NCBI GenBank assembly: GCA_946894095.1
Contig: OX335646.2
Location: forward strand, 16,734,077-16,798,076
Length of the DNA stretch: 64,000 bases
Direction: 5' to 3'
DNA from: Incurvaria masculella
Lineage: Eukaryota > Arthropoda > Insecta > Lepidoptera > Incurvariidae
Shown: positions 11,421-24,174 of the stretch, one piece after another
Numbering within the stretch: position 1 is the first letter of the stretch
Layout of the letters: each line of letters opens with the position of its first letter
Program-made: the position numbers and the translations under genes
The notes under the pieces: generated by a model
The model's database searches: none
Told to the model about the DNA's origin: nothing
Seen by the model: the letters and a program-made list of their open reading frames with translations, nothing else

Positions 11421-11725
11421 TAGGGTTCCGTACCCAAAGGGTGAAAACGGAACCCTATTACTAAGCCTCTGCTCTCCGTCCGTCCGTCCATCCGTCCATC
11501 CGTCTGTCCGTCCGTCCGTCCGTCCGTTCGTCCGTCCGTCCGTCCGTCCGTCCGTCCGTCTGTCACAGGGCTCTATCTCATGAACCGTAATAGGTAGGCA
11601 GCTGAAATTTTCACAGAGTGTGTATTTATTTTGCCGCTATAACAACAAATAGGTAAATTAAAAAAATATATAAAAATTAAAGGGGGGGCTATACAAAAGA
11701 AACGTGATTTTTGGTGTTGATGGTC
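11421..11725 (+). repeat. TCCG-bearing interspersed repeat, copy a
   Basis: It starts TTTTTAGGGTTCCGTACC, then AAAGGGTGAAAACGGAACCC, a (TCCG)n tract, CACAGGGCTCTATCTCATGA, and the block TTTGCCGCTATAACAACAAA. Other copies lie at 15990-16175, 25457-25772, 27621-27890 and 29943-31025. In complete copies both ends contain GGGTTCCGTACC in inverted orientation, so it behaves like a non-autonomous TIR element with an internal microsatellite. The superfamily is not determined here. Confidence 0.8.
11476..11562. repeat. (TCCG)n microsatellite
   Basis: About 20 tetranucleotide units of TCCG with a few TCCA, TCTG and TTCG variants, inside the interspersed repeat. All copies of that repeat carry the same tract at different lengths. 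Confidence 0.95.
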
Positions 11726-12186
11726 GCCTGGTACGCAGTATTGGTGGTACTATTTAGCTGCTATTTGCCGCGGCAGCGAGTGCCGCGTCTTTTGTCGTTT
11801 GAACATCTTTTTTTCGACGTTGGCGACGTTGTCGTCGTTGTTCGTCGTTGTTGATGTCGAAAACGGAACCCTATTACTGCGTGCAATTGTATTCGGTGCG
11901 GTGCGTACCTAGTTATGCGCTGCTCGTCGATTGTGCGCGGCGCGTACAATTGCGTGAGGTCGCGTATGCGCGCTCGTCGATTGTATCTCGTTCACTCGCG
12001 TCAGTCGCGCGGTCGCCCCGCGCCGAAGTGTCTTATAATATAATATTTGGACGCTCGTCCGCTCCGCTGTAGCGCCACAGAGCAGCGCTGTGCAACAATC
12101 GAATAACGTAGATTTGTATTCGAATGAATCGAATAACGGGAACAATCGAATAATTCGATTGTTTTTATTCGCAATCGCCTATCGCT
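11726..12186. other. GC-richer spacer with CGAAT-rich end
   Basis: Contains the string AAAACGGAACCCTATTACT (about 11860), borrowed from the TCCG repeat, so it is partly repeat-derived. From 12095 to 12180 the motif AATCGAATAA or its inverse recurs, including the palindrome CAATCGAATAATTCGATTG. No gene is recognised. Confidence 0.4.
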
Positions 12187-15100
12187 AGTCTACGACCAGT
12201 GTTTCCAATGATATAACGAAAACAAATTTTGACATGACAGACAGGTAGATTAGGTCGGGGCGGTTATTTTGAGTGGTCGCATGATGGGTCTGCGACCAGT
12301 GTTTCCCATGATATAACGAAAACTAATTTTGACATGACAGACAGGTAGATCAGGTCGGGGCGTTTATTTTGAGTGGTCGCATGATGGGTCTACGACCAGT
12401 GTTTCCCAAGCTATAACGAAAACAAATTTTGACATAACAGACAGGTAGATCAGGTCCGGGCGTTTATTTTGAGGGGTCGCATGATGGGTCTACGACCAGT
12501 GTTTCCCATGATATAACGAAAACAAATTTTGACATGACAGGAAGTTAGACCAGGTCGGGGCGTTTATTTTGAGTGGTCGCATGATGGGCCTACGACCAGT
12601 GTTTCCCATGATATAACGAAAACTAATTTTGACATGACAGACAGGTAGATCAGGTCGGGGCGTTTATTTTGAGTGGTCGCATGATGGGTCTAAGACCAGT
12701 GTTTCCCATGATATAACAAAAACATTTTTGACATCACAGGAAGTTAGATCAGGTCGGGGCGTTTATTTTGAGTGGTCGCATCATGGGTCTACGACCAGTG
12801 TTTCCCAAGATATAACGAAAACTAATTTAGACATGACAGACGGGTAGACCAGGCCCGGGCGTTTATTTTGAGTGGTCGCATGATGGGTCTACGACCAGTG
12901 TTTCCCATGATATAACGAAAACTAATTTTGACATGACAGGCAGGTAGATCAGGTCGGGGCGTTTATTTTGAGTGGTCGCATGATGGGTCTACGACCAGTG
13001 TTTCCCAAGCTATAACGAAAACAAATTTTGACATAACAGAGAGGTAGATCAGGTCCGGGCGTTTATTTTGAGTGGTCGCATGATGGGTCTGCGACCAGTG
13101 TTTCCCATGATATAACGAAAACTAATTTTGACATGACAGACAGGTAGATCAGGTCGGGGCGTTTATATTGAGTGGTCGCTTGATGGGTCTACGATCAGTG
13201 TTTCCCATGATAAAACGAAAACCAATTTTGACATGACAGACAGGTAGATCAGGTCGGGGCGGTTATTTTGAGTGGTCGCATGATGGGTCTAAGACCAGTG
13301 TTTCCCATGATGTAACAAAAAACAATTTTGACATGACAGACAGGTAGATTGTCGCATGATGGGTCTACTACCAGTGTTTCCCATGATATAACGAAAACAA
13401 ATTTTGACATGACAGGAAGTTAGACCAGGTCGGGGCATTTATTTTGAGTGGTCGCATGATGGGCCTACGACCAGTGTTTCCCATGATATAACGAAAACAA
13501 ATTTTGACATGACAGGAAGTTAGACCAGGTCGGGGCATTTATTTTGAGTGGTCGCATGATGGGCCTACGACCAGTGTTTCCCATGATGTAACGAAAACTA
13601 ATTTTGACATGACAGACAGGTAGATCAGGTCGGGGCGTTTATTTTGAGTGGTCACATGATGGGTCTAAGACCAGTGTTTCCCATGATATAACAAAAAAAA
13701 ATTTGACATGACAGACGGGTAGATCAGGTCGGGACTTTTACTTTGAGTGGTCGCATCATGGGTCTACGACCAGTGTTTCCCAAGATATAACGAAAACTAA
13801 TTTAGACATGACAGACGGGTAGATCAGGTCGGGACGTTTACTTTGAGTGGTCGCATCATGGGTCTACGACCAGTGTTTCCCAAGATATAACGAAAACTAA
13901 TTTTGACATGACAGACAGGTAGATCAGGTCGGGGCGTTTATTTTGAGGGGTCGCATGATGGGTCTACGACCAGTGTTTCCCATGATATAACGAAAACAAA
14001 TTTTGACATGACAGGAAGTTAGACCAGGTCGGGGCGTTTATTTTGAGTGGTCGCATGATGGGCCTACGACCAGTGTTTCCCATGATATAACGAAAACTAA
14101 TTTTGACATGACAGACAGGTAGATCAGGTCGGGGCGTTTATTTTGAGTGGTCGCATGATGGGTCTAAGACCAGTGTTTCCCATGATATAACAAAAAAATT
14201 TTTGACATCACAGGAAGTTAGATCAGGTCGGGGCGTTTATTTTGAGTGGTCGCATGATGGGTCTGCGACCAGTGTTTCCCATGATATAACGAAAACTAAT
14301 TTTGACATGACAGACAGGTAGATCAGGTCGGGGCGTTTATTTTGAGTGGTCGCATGATGGGTCTACGACCAGTGTTTCCCAAGCTATAACGAAAACAAAT
14401 TTTGACATGACAGGAAGTTAGACCAGGTCGGGGCGTTTATTTTGAGTGGTCGCATGATGGGCCTACGACCAGTGTTTCCCATGATATAACGAAAACTAAT
14501 TTTGACATGACAGACAGGTAGATCAGGTCGGGGCGTTTATTTTGAGTGGTCACATGATGGGTCTAAGACCAGTGTTTCCCATGATATAACAAAAAAAATT
14601 TTGACATCACAGGAAGTTAGATCAGGTCGGGGCGTTTATTTTGAGTGGTCGCATCATGGGTCTACGACCAGTGTTTCCCAAGATATAACGAAAACTAATT
14701 TAGACATGACAGACGGGTAGACCAGGCCCGGGCGTTTATTTTGAGTGGTCGCATGATGGGTCTACGACCAGTGTTTCCCATTATGTATCGAAAACAAATT
14801 TTGATATGACAGACAGGTAGATCAGGTCGGGGCGTTTATTTTGAGTGGTCGCATGATGGTTCTACTACCAGTGTTTCCCATGATATAACGAAAAAAAAAT
14901 TTGACATGACAGACAGGTAGACCAGGTCGGGGCGTTTATTTTGAGTGGTCGCATGATGGGTCTACGACCAGTGTTTCCCATGATATAACGAAAACTAATT
15001 TTGACATGTCAGACAGGTAGATCAGGTCGGGACGTTTACTTTGAGTGGTCGCATCATGGGTCTACGACCAGTGTTTCCCAAGCTATAACGAAAACAAATT

Positions 15101-15890
15101 TTGACATGACAGGAAGTTAGATCAGGTCGGGGCGTTTATTTTGAGTGGTCGCATGATGGGTCTGCGACCAGTGTTTCCCATGATATATCGAAAACTAATT
15201 TTGACATGACAGACAGGTAGATCAGGTCGGGGCGTTTATATTGAGTGGTCGCTTGATGGGTCTACGATCAGTGTTTCCCATGATAAAACGAAAACCAATT
15301 TTGACATGACAGACAGGTAGATCAGGTCGGGGCGGTTATTTTGAGTGGTCGCATGATGGGTCTAAGACCAGTGTTTTCCATGATGTAACAAAAAACAATT
15401 TTGACATGACAGACAGGTAGATTGTCGCATGATGGGTCTACTACCAGTGTTTCCCATGATATAACGAAAAAAAATTTTGACATGACAGACAGGTAGACCA
15501 GGTCGGGGCGTTTATTTTGAGTGGTCGCATGATGGGTCTACGACCAGTGTTTCCCATGATATAACGAAAACTAATTTTGACATGTCAGACAGGTAGATCA
15601 GGTCGGGACGTTTACTTTGAGTGGTCGCATCATGGGTCTACGACCAGTGTTTCCCAAGCTATAACGAAAACAAATTTTGACATGACAGGAAGTTAGATCA
15701 GGTCGGGGCGTTTATTTTGAGTGGTCGCATGATGGGTCTACGACCAGTGTTTCCCATGATATAACGAAAACAAATTTTGACATGACAGGGAAGGTAAATC
15801 AGGTCGGAGCGTTTATTTTAAGTGGTCGCATGATGGGTCTACGACAAATGTTTCCCCAGATATAGCGAAAACATATTTGGTCATGACATG
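12187..15890 (+). repeat. 100-bp tandem satellite, about 37 units
   Basis: The unit begins GGGTCTACGACCAGTGTTTC, continues with CATGATATAACGAAAAC and TTTTGACATGACAG, and ends GAGTGGTCGCATGAT. Spacing between successive units is 100 bp (99-101), with two short units of about 73 bp near 13341 and 15415 that lost the same internal block. Units differ at scattered positions (AAGCTATAACG versus ATGATATAACG; GACAGACAGG versus GACAGGAAGT), which defines subfamilies that recur in blocks. There is no open reading frame across units. The array is bracketed by two inverted copies of the TCCG-bearing repeat. Confidence 0.97.
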
Positions 15891-15989
15891 ACATGTACAA
15901 CACATGAAATTGAACTGAACCGTTCCTCCGAGATTAATATTGGAGTTTCTTTTCGTCATAGAATTTATTTTATTTTATTTTATTATATT

Positions 15990-16175
15990 TTTAATTTTTA
16001 TTATAATTTTATTTTAGCTATTTGTTGTTATAGCGGTAAAATAAATACACACTCCGTGAACATTTCAGCTGCCAGCCTATGGCCCTGTGACAGACGGACG
16101 GACGGACGGACAGCGGAGGCTTAGTAAAAGGGTTTCGTTTTCACCCTTTGGGTACGGTAGCCTGAAAACGAACCA
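15990..16175 (-). repeat. TCCG-bearing interspersed repeat, copy b (partial)
   Basis: Reverse-orientation partial copy: TTTGTTGTTATAGCGGTAAA, then GACAGACGGACGG, then TTTTCACCCTTTGGGTACGG. It faces the copy at 11421 across the 100-bp satellite. Just upstream, 15960-16010 is a TTTTA-rich simple stretch. Confidence 0.75.
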
Positions 16176-16344
16176 ACAAAACAAAACATATTATTTATGT
16201 CATTTATTCTTTTCACGGAGTTTTCCTTCTGTTCATGTTATTAATTATTCTGTGCCGCCGACAAAAAATACAAAAATCCGCCCGCCGAGCTATCTGGCAA
16301 GGTCATGTGACTTGTCCTGTTGCGACCCGTCCGCAGTAGAATTT

Positions 16345-16440
16345 AGCATAATTACGTAACGACAGTCGTGGCACAATGGTTTTAGTGTCGTATTTTTGCT
16401 GCGAATTTGAGAACCACACATATCGAAGTTCGGTTCCTGG
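16345..16440 (+). pseudogene. Weak tRNA-like sequence
   Basis: An A-box-like TGGCACAATGG is followed about 55 bp later by GTTCGGTTCC, then a T-rich run. The boxes are degenerate and stems are poor, so this is at most a tRNA-derived SINE head or tRNA relic. Confidence 0.25.
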
Positions 16441-18700
16441 AAACATCTCTTTTTTTATATTATAACAAATATGTTATTTATTTATTATATTTTTATTTAT
16501 TTATATCTTGCTAACCGAACGTTACTAACCAGTGTCAATTATTTCGGCTTTAGACCTCAATAACATTTGATTGAGAATTTTACAGCGCCATCTATGAAGT
16601 TCAGCTGATGCTCGTAGGAATTTGGTTCGGAACTTTGTTACTGTCGCGGTCCCGAAAGCGATCTCCGCGTGCGGAGAGTCGTGCGGAGAGGCGTGCGCCC
16701 GCTTCGAAACATCGCAGCGGACTGAGGCTACCGAAATGGCGATAGATAGTCGCCAAGAGAACGAAAGGGAAAGGGATACTTCACGGTGCTCAGAAATTTT
16801 GTCGTAAGTCCAAAATTCATTTTTTTGATGCTTTGAATGAAAAATTGTGTCCAAATGCAATAATAATCATTCAAAAATTTGAAAATCATGATGCAAATAT
16901 AATGTGAGATTACTAGCACTGTAATTAATACCAATTCTGAGAAATAAAGCATAATGTGAAAAAATCGACCTATTTTCGCGATTTTTTTCTATCGGGCCAA
17001 TGTTATGCTATTGGAACAATAATCATTCAGATTAAGCGGATATAAGTGAAGTTTCATATCACGCAATTTTAGCATGATTAGTTCAATATTCTCTGAGAAA
17101 TTAAGACAAAGCTAAGTGCGATTTAGCGTCATACGGAGCCTTAACCTCTGGTTTAATCACTCTCATGCCTGTTCACCTAATATTCACCCGGAGAATTAAC
17201 TTACCGTGGTAACCCCCCTGGAATAACTAGAACCCTGACAAGACGCGGGTAGGCGACGTAGATAACTTTAGTCGGACATGTTTGGCTATTTATGGCCATA
17301 TCCAGCCCAATTCCGAGGCCATCCGGCTTGTTCGGATTTTGTTGGGTTTTTGGTACGCGGGCGAACCGTTGCAGAATGACGCCGAAGCCGACTACCACAG
17401 CTGACGCGACGACTGAAGCGACGACTTCCTACCTGGCCGCCGCGCCGCCTCCGCCGCCACCTCCTCCGCCGCGTGGATAGATACACCCAGATAGACCAAT
17501 TAAAATATTTTAAAAGTTGTGCTCTGGCTTAAAAAAATAATGTTATGTCTGCAAAGAGGTGTGGCCAGCTTTTCAGGCAATTTACCGGCCTGATTTAACG
17601 CCAAGTTCAGGGTAGCACCCCGTCCATATTGTATTTTAGAAACTGGCAATCCTAGATACGGCACTTATTGCTGCCGGAGCAACAGGTCCATCGTCTCAAG
17701 CGTGATTGCTAAAAAGGCTAATCCACCAGCCTGGTGTGAAGCCTTTAAAGAAGAAGAAGAACAAGTCCAGCAGCGACGACGTAACTGTCTGTGTTGCAAA
17801 CTTTCATCGGCTCCTTCTCGCGGCATCGCGAGGAGAGTCGGTTGGATCTTCGTGATGTCAGTTGATAGGTACCTCCTACGGCTGCCTTACTAATAAACAT
17901 TTGTATCATCGCTATTGCTCCGGTATTTATAGCAAAAAGTACCGGACAGCAAAAAATTCCGAGTAATAGCGGTAAGGCAGTATCTGCCTTTACACGGAAT
18001 TCCTACCCATTATAGGTGTAGATAGGCCTTAAGTACTAATAAATAAACAAACGCCTGCACGTACTAATCGGTATTCATTTGAATTTTATACAATATGAAA
18101 CACTATTCGGTTTTTTTTATTGTGTTACCCCCGTAACCCGTAATAGTCTAGGAGGTCACGACCTTTTCATCTCTCCTCAATGGGTAATAATGAAATTTTT
18201 TTTTATACCGAGATGGGATGTACTTTTTCCTGCATTTGTTTATTTATTATACCCAAGAACTTGTTCTTGGTTCTTGTTCTTGTTTGTACAGGTAGTAACA
18301 AATCAACCGTGGTCCAGATGATTGCATTGCTTTCTAGCTTAGGTAGGTACCTACTTCGGGCAAATGATTTATGTAGCGTTTGGTTAATTGATTTCCAAGG
18401 AGCTAGCCTTCAAACAGCTGACACGTTGAACTTTTGCCTATTTTCATTCAATCAACGAGCGGCCTAGGCAGTTGAATGTCCAACCACCGGCGCGTGGGGC
18501 GACGACATAAACAATGAGATAAAAACAGTCAGTACCTATAATATCAATACACTATTACTATGTGCCCCAAACCAAGGGCAACAGTGCCTAAACGACTCAT
18601 AAGAATTTACGCAACGCCTACTGGTTATAGGTAGGTCATGATTTTGGTAGCATAGGAAAGTAATGTATAATCTATAAATTGAGTCCTACGTCATTAGCAT
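16441..18700. other. Unassigned stretch
   Basis: No gene is supported. A Pro-codon run (CCGCCGCCACCTCCTCCGCC, 17450-17470) gives an apparent poly-proline frame ending in a stop at 17478. It lacks recognisable flanking protein and is probably simple sequence. A GAAGAAGAAGAA run occurs at about 17748. Confidence 0.3.
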
Positions 18701-18719
18701 GGAAGCTAGCAGAAAGTAA

Positions 18720-19190
18720 AGTCGAGTGGGCGGACGCGGCTCTGACGACGTAGGTAGAGCTCCAGGCATCAAACTGTCTATTTCGGGAGGATACCCCGAT
18801 TATCAAAACACCGCCCGCGGTCGAAGCAACCGTGGTGCCGAGCATTTTCGCGAAGTACGGCTGGCTTCCCTGGCGCGGCGCACCGCACCGGCTCGCGAGC
18901 GGCGCGGAGTGGGCGGCGGCGGGAGGGGGAGGAGGGAGGCGAGCGGACAGAAGCGTGGCGCAGCGCGGGGAGCGAGCAGACGGTGGGCTGACAGTCTGGC
19001 GCCAGAAGGATTCCCCAGCGCTCCCCGCGCGCCGCGCCCGCCGGCCGCCGCCCGACCCGCGCGCCTCCGCCTCCTCCGCCGCCAACGCGCTCGACGCGAG
19101 GCGAGGTCACTCCGTCCACGGAAGGTGCACCTCTCCCCGTTCGGCGTCACCGGCCTACATTATTATTACGAGCCATTTTGTTGTCCCCTC
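18720..19190. promoter_or_regulatory. GC-rich CpG island, possible promoter or 5' exon
   Basis: About 470 bases of very GC-rich, CpG-dense sequence in AT-rich surroundings, with long open frames in several phases that show only compositional Arg/Ala/Gly/Pro text. In insect genomes such islands often coincide with 5' untranslated exons. No TATA, initiator or coding continuation was identified, and the strand is undecided. Confidence 0.35.
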
Positions 19191-19589
19191 TCATGAATTG
19201 TGAGCAAATTAATGTGATCAATTGAGCTGCAAAAGCAGAGGGGACATAAAATGAGATGTCTATTTGATTTGGTCACTGAACAAGTAGGTAATGCTACATA
19301 CAACCTACCTACTACAGGTTAGGTACTAGAAACGGTAAAACTAACTACGCAAAGAATCTGTATATTTTTTATGTAGCTAGTAATTGACGTTTGGAGGATT
19401 AGGTAAGTAATTTAGGCATTATTTACATAATATTTTAATATTTACATACAGTAGGTAGGTAGGTCCCTCCCTTGATAACTAGCTAGGATTATTATTTTTA
19501 CGCGTGCATAACTATCACAATATTTAGGTAGGTACTTAGGTACATTACTCGGTACATTAGCAACAGTAATGACGTGCTTAAGTAGGTAC

Positions 19590-20460
19590 CTACCGAGAGT
19601 AATAAAATTTGCTTGCATACCTACCTTTACCTAAATAATTAGGTTCGACTAACTGCAGTGGTTCTGCATAGTTATAATGTTGTATGTATATGTGTATGTT
19701 CAACTTACTCGACTTCGTTGATGAAATTCCTTTTCGCCGTGCCATGTTTTGGCGAGCGACACCTTGCCCCGCACCTCCCACCCTCCGCCAGCGGCGGCGC
19801 TGCCGCCGCGGCCGCACGCAGGGATATCCTCGACCCGTTACTCATACATCTTGTTAAACCTGCCGCCGCAATCGCGACCAAACTCACACAAACTCGCGTA
19901 AACGCGACACCATATCGTTAGGAAACTTTCGCCCCATCGTGTGACACTCGCTCGGTGCCTACCAGCCACCCCACGGCCACAACACAGTCAACGGACACGA
20001 TAAAAACAAGAGGCGGGAAGCGCGGGTCACTACTTGAACGACGCAGACAGAATAGAATAGAGAAAAGCGAACCAGCCGAGCGAACGAGGCAGGCAACGAG
20101 TGCGAGCGTACGGTAAGGGGTCGGTGGTGCGGGGGGTGCGGGCGGTTGGCTCGTTCAGCCGGTCCGCCTCACCCCTGCGTCGCTTCACCTCCGCGCCCTA
20201 CCGGAATCTCCGCGGGTATAGGCAAGTGTAGTGTAGTAGGTAGGTAGGTAGATCGTTGCTCGCTCATTGCCTGTGGCGTCCCCCGCCCTGCCACCCGTCC
20301 TTCCCCTTGCCGGCCTGCCAGCCACCGCACTCGCCACCGCACCGCCTACGCTGACATTTTGCGATCTGTGTTTGCGATTGCTTGAATTCATTCGATATTT
20401 CTTGATATTGTTTGTAGGCAGGTAGTATGACCCAGTCGATTTGTTGGTACTGCGTCACAG
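19590..20460. promoter_or_regulatory. Second GC-rich island with ACCT/AGGT microsatellite flanks
   Basis: GC-rich blocks at 19775-19870 and 19930-20360 are separated and flanked by (AGGT)n or (ACCT)n tracts. A sequence around 20041-20120 resembles an insect 5' exon followed by a possible plus-strand donor (GTACG|GTAAGG). No coding sequence can be attached, so the gene it may serve lies outside the window or is not recognised. Confidence 0.3.
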
Positions 20461-20698
20461 CGAGCCGCGAGCGTGCGACTCAGGTAGGTATTAGCAGCAC
20501 CTACCTACTTTAGTCGTCAGTGAATGTTATGATAGATTTGCAAGTGCAATGCCTGCGATTCTGCATTGATGGTCCCTAGTTTTAGACAACTAGGCTGACA
20601 TAATCAATTCTGGCGATGAAATGGAATGATAGACTGGGATAAAAGATAAAATATGCTAAAATGGCTAAAATCAATGTAGGTAGGTATAAAGGTAAGTA

Positions 20699-23588
20699 GG
20701 GTAATTGCGCCGGTTTCCCGACCGGGTTCAGTTTACGACCATTTCATAGACTTGCTGCTTATAAAACAAGTTAATAGGGATTTGGGGGTAATATGTCATT
20801 TCTTAATATTTGAAACATATTTTCAATAACTATTCTTTAAGTAAAAACCAAAATCGAAACTGACTACAGTATACAGTGGAAACCACAAATTTCTCAATTT
20901 TTCGGCTACATTGCAAAAGCGAATATGTGAGAGTATTTGCAGGAAAAATAGTGCAAGGGGATCGACGCGAGGTGAGTTTTAAGCGAATTTTACTCACTTT
21001 TGCAATGTAACTGGGTTATTTTATCAAGTTTATAGTTAAAAGAAGCCTTCGGTATGCATATTATTCATTTATATTATCAATTATTTGTTAAAACGGGGTG
21101 GTCGGAAAGTGGAATAGGAATTCAACCACAAATTTAGTTTTCGACCGGGTGGTCGGATTACTAACCTAAACGAAGAGAAACTGGTTTGTCTTTGTCTTAC
21201 AAGATAACTTCTTATGATCCATTTTCTTTTGTCTAGCTTCCTCCTTCTTCATTTTAAATCAATCCTTTTAGTTTACGACCACTAAATATTGTAATATTAA
21301 CGAAATATATCCAGCAAAATCAATAATGGTCGGATACTAGAAGAAGATGCATTTTTATGGTTCAGTTTCCGACCTCCTCGTTTTGTATGGATAATTTGAT
21401 GGTCGTAAAATTAAAACTACCTTTTCCACTATCTGGTATGCGACCAGCCAAAAACGCATTAATTTCACCAGGTTTAATATTATTTCCAAGTTTTAATTTA
21501 GCCATAGGTAGACATGTCTACTATGCAGGTCAATAGGGTTCGAAAACAAAATTTTGTGGACTGATTTTCATGTACCCTATGCTTTAAGGGTATTTCTTGA
21601 GTCGTTTATAACATGTGTCAAAACAGTAAATTGAATATTATATTTAATATTTTATATAGTTAAATATATATTTTTGGGTTAATTATTTTTACATTATTTT
21701 TTGCTCACCTCAAAGCACCTCTCCTAAACCTTATGCCTTATTCCATGAGAATGCCTTATGGTATTAATTTCCGCATTTACATTTATTGGTTATATTTAAT
21801 TAAGAAGGTAATCATTTTACAAAAGTAAAAACTTTCGACATTGACAATACGTTCGCCCGTCTTTCATGTAGTACCAATAAATATAGGAGCAAAGAAGTTA
21901 AAGAATATTATGCAAGGGAGGGGAGGCTTTGAAACAGCTAAACTTTTAAAGAGAAAAATAAAGGCATAAGTGAAACCGATAAAAAACCCAGAAGCGAACT
22001 AGAAAAGTGATTTAAGATCTGGAATCTGCTCTCAAAAATATCTACATAAAAACAAAATTTAAAGAGTTAAAAAAACTCGAAAAAGCTTTACTGAAACTTC
22101 CAAGAGATCATATCACATACACGACATCATTAGAGGATCAAACAGAATCCACTATCTACAGATAGTAAATCTGAAGAGGCAAATCAGTTAGCTCAGTAAT
22201 CAGTGAAGATCAGAGCTAAGTAGTAAGTAATAATGATTGTTATTTAATTGAACTGAACTTGTTTCTGAATCCAGATCAAATTCCCGATGAACAAGTTCAA
22301 AATTCTTTAATACCGCTAGAACGGTCACCAGACTCCTTTCTCGAAACTCGATAACAAACATAATACATACCTCATACATACACACATATCGAAACATAAT
22401 ACATTTCAGGATTTTTTTAGAAATTGGATCGTTTGTATCAATGGATGAAGCACCTATTCAAGTCATCGGGAAAGCGCCAATATCATCCCAAGTCAGAAGA
22501 CTAAGGGACAAATGTGATCTTATCATAATATCAATAGAAACGCACAGCACCAGAAACCACCAACAATAAATTACATATCAACAATCAACCGAAGATTTAA
22601 ATCAAGTCCCCGAACATGCACAAATACGAGACTAAGCCAACACAACGGCATGAGCATCTTTTTCTGACATCACCTTAATAAAAGACATTCAAGACAGCAG
22701 GAATGTCTGTTACTTACTAAGGTGATGAAAACATTAACACATATGATAATGTTCAGTCCAAATCCATCCAAAATAATAAACAGCAACTAGCTAACAGAAC
22801 ATAAAAAAATATTAAATATCGAAGTCCTGCAGTTATTTAATCAGCGGCGTGGCGAATTTACTATGATAATGAAGATAAAGCGAGGCTCGAGAAAAAAGAT
22901 GCAATTAAAAAAGACAAGTCGAATACTTTTACTTAACAAGCAACGAGCAAAATAAGACAAACTAACTACTAAACTGATAAATCCTCATGTTTTACAGATA
23001 ATTGATACCAATATAGTTACTGAAAGAAAGCAGAAAATCAAAGATAATATGGTGAGCGAAAAACCCCAGAAAATGAATTGTGCCCTATCTGAAGACCTAT
23101 TGATGAGTGATTGTGAAGAAGATGAAAAAAAAAGCCTGCTACTTCTGCGTTCGTCAGTACCATCTCAAATGTACCGACTTTTCAGGACTTTTCAATGAGG
23201 ATGTACAAGAAAAACCTTTTAAATGTAAAAAGGGCTTGGTTCTGAAGTAGTGAAGTAAAATATAATGTTACATGTTGAAATGAAAATCAATATGTAATTA
23301 CCTGAAATTGAAAATGATTCAAATAAAGCCATGGTCGTAAACTAGAATGCGTGGTGGTCGGAAACTGAGTAATGTGGTCGTAAACTAATTTTTTGTCCCT
23401 TTTTTCGTTTGATTTTTTAAGAAAATAACTACTGATTCTGCACTGATTTCATAATTTTTACTTTAAACTAAAATTACCAAACTCCCTTTATAAATACTAA
23501 AAGTCTATGTATAATAAATGAAAACATTTTTTATTTCAGTTTGAAGTTCGAAAAGTAACTAACTGGTCGTAAACCGACGCACCTACCC
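20699..23588 (+). mobile_element. Decayed 2.9-kb TIR DNA transposon with subterminal motif clusters
   Basis: The left end GGGTAATTGCGCCGGTTTCC and the right end (reverse complement GGGTAGGTGCGTCGGTTTAC) form an imperfect TIR; both are flanked by TA. The subterminal regions are full of GGTCGKAAACT motifs in both orientations: about eight in 20715-21450, and four, all in one orientation, in 23333-23575. The interior is AT-rich and broken by stops. Near 23130-23250 one frame reads ACYFCVRQYHLKCTDFSG followed by KPFKCKK, a Cys/His zinc-finger-like C-terminus of the sort seen at the end of some transposases. TA flanks fit the Tc1/mariner/pogo group, but the family is not proven. Confidence 0.6.
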
Positions 23589-23589
23589 T

Positions 23590-24174
23590 ACCATTGACTT
23601 ATATATTGTAAGTACAATTATATTGATGCCGTTTGATGTAATTTTAATGTATGTGACAAATATCCTGACAATTCTATTGATGCTATGAATTTAATATTTA
23701 TTATTGTATTTCAACTGTTACTATATTATTTATGCTTTCATGCATGTATTTAATTTTAAATGTTTTGACGATTCCAAGTGTTCCCTGCGTCCCAAAGGAG
23801 GATTCATAAATACAAATACAAATACAAATACCTACTTATTGTAAAGGTTGAAGTGAATATCCTTTGGTTGGGGGCGTAGCATCGATATAAGCTAAATGGC
23901 GCTTCCCGCCTGTACCTAGGTAGGTACCTATTCCTTTTCAGAATAGGTCTGAATTTAAATAAAATGGTACAAGCCAGCATTACATCTTCCTCCATCTTTC
24001 CCTGGTGAGGAAAGGAGACAAAAGGCATGCATCGGTATAGTACCATCTTCTGGCCCACGCTAGGATCCGCGTCCATGGCGAAGGGTAGCAGCCCTTCGTA
24101 TTTCAACCAGCTCAAAGTGAGCCCCGAGATATATAAAACCGGGAAAAGTAGACCTGCGGATAGCTGCGCAAAGC
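23590..24174. other. Unassigned stretch
   Basis: Contains a short (AAATAC)n run at 23808-23832 and an AGGTAGGTACCTA tract. A 128-codon minus-strand open frame (23804-24190) has no recognised family, and its end is simple-sequence YLYLYL, so it is not supported. Confidence 0.3.

Noticed and set aside
12187..15890. CRISPR array
   Set aside because: Units are directly adjacent 100-bp repeats without unique spacers, and the sequence is eukaryotic; it is a tandem satellite.
17292..17480. Proline-rich protein ending in a poly-proline stretch
   Set aside because: The run is simple sequence, the opposite strand is equally open, and the upstream part has no recognisable protein or splice context.
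18726..19203. Several overlapping frames of 113-156 codons in the GC island
   Set aside because: Frames are open on both strands in several phases and are Arg/Ala/Pro/Gly-rich, as expected from GC-rich sequence lacking stop codons.
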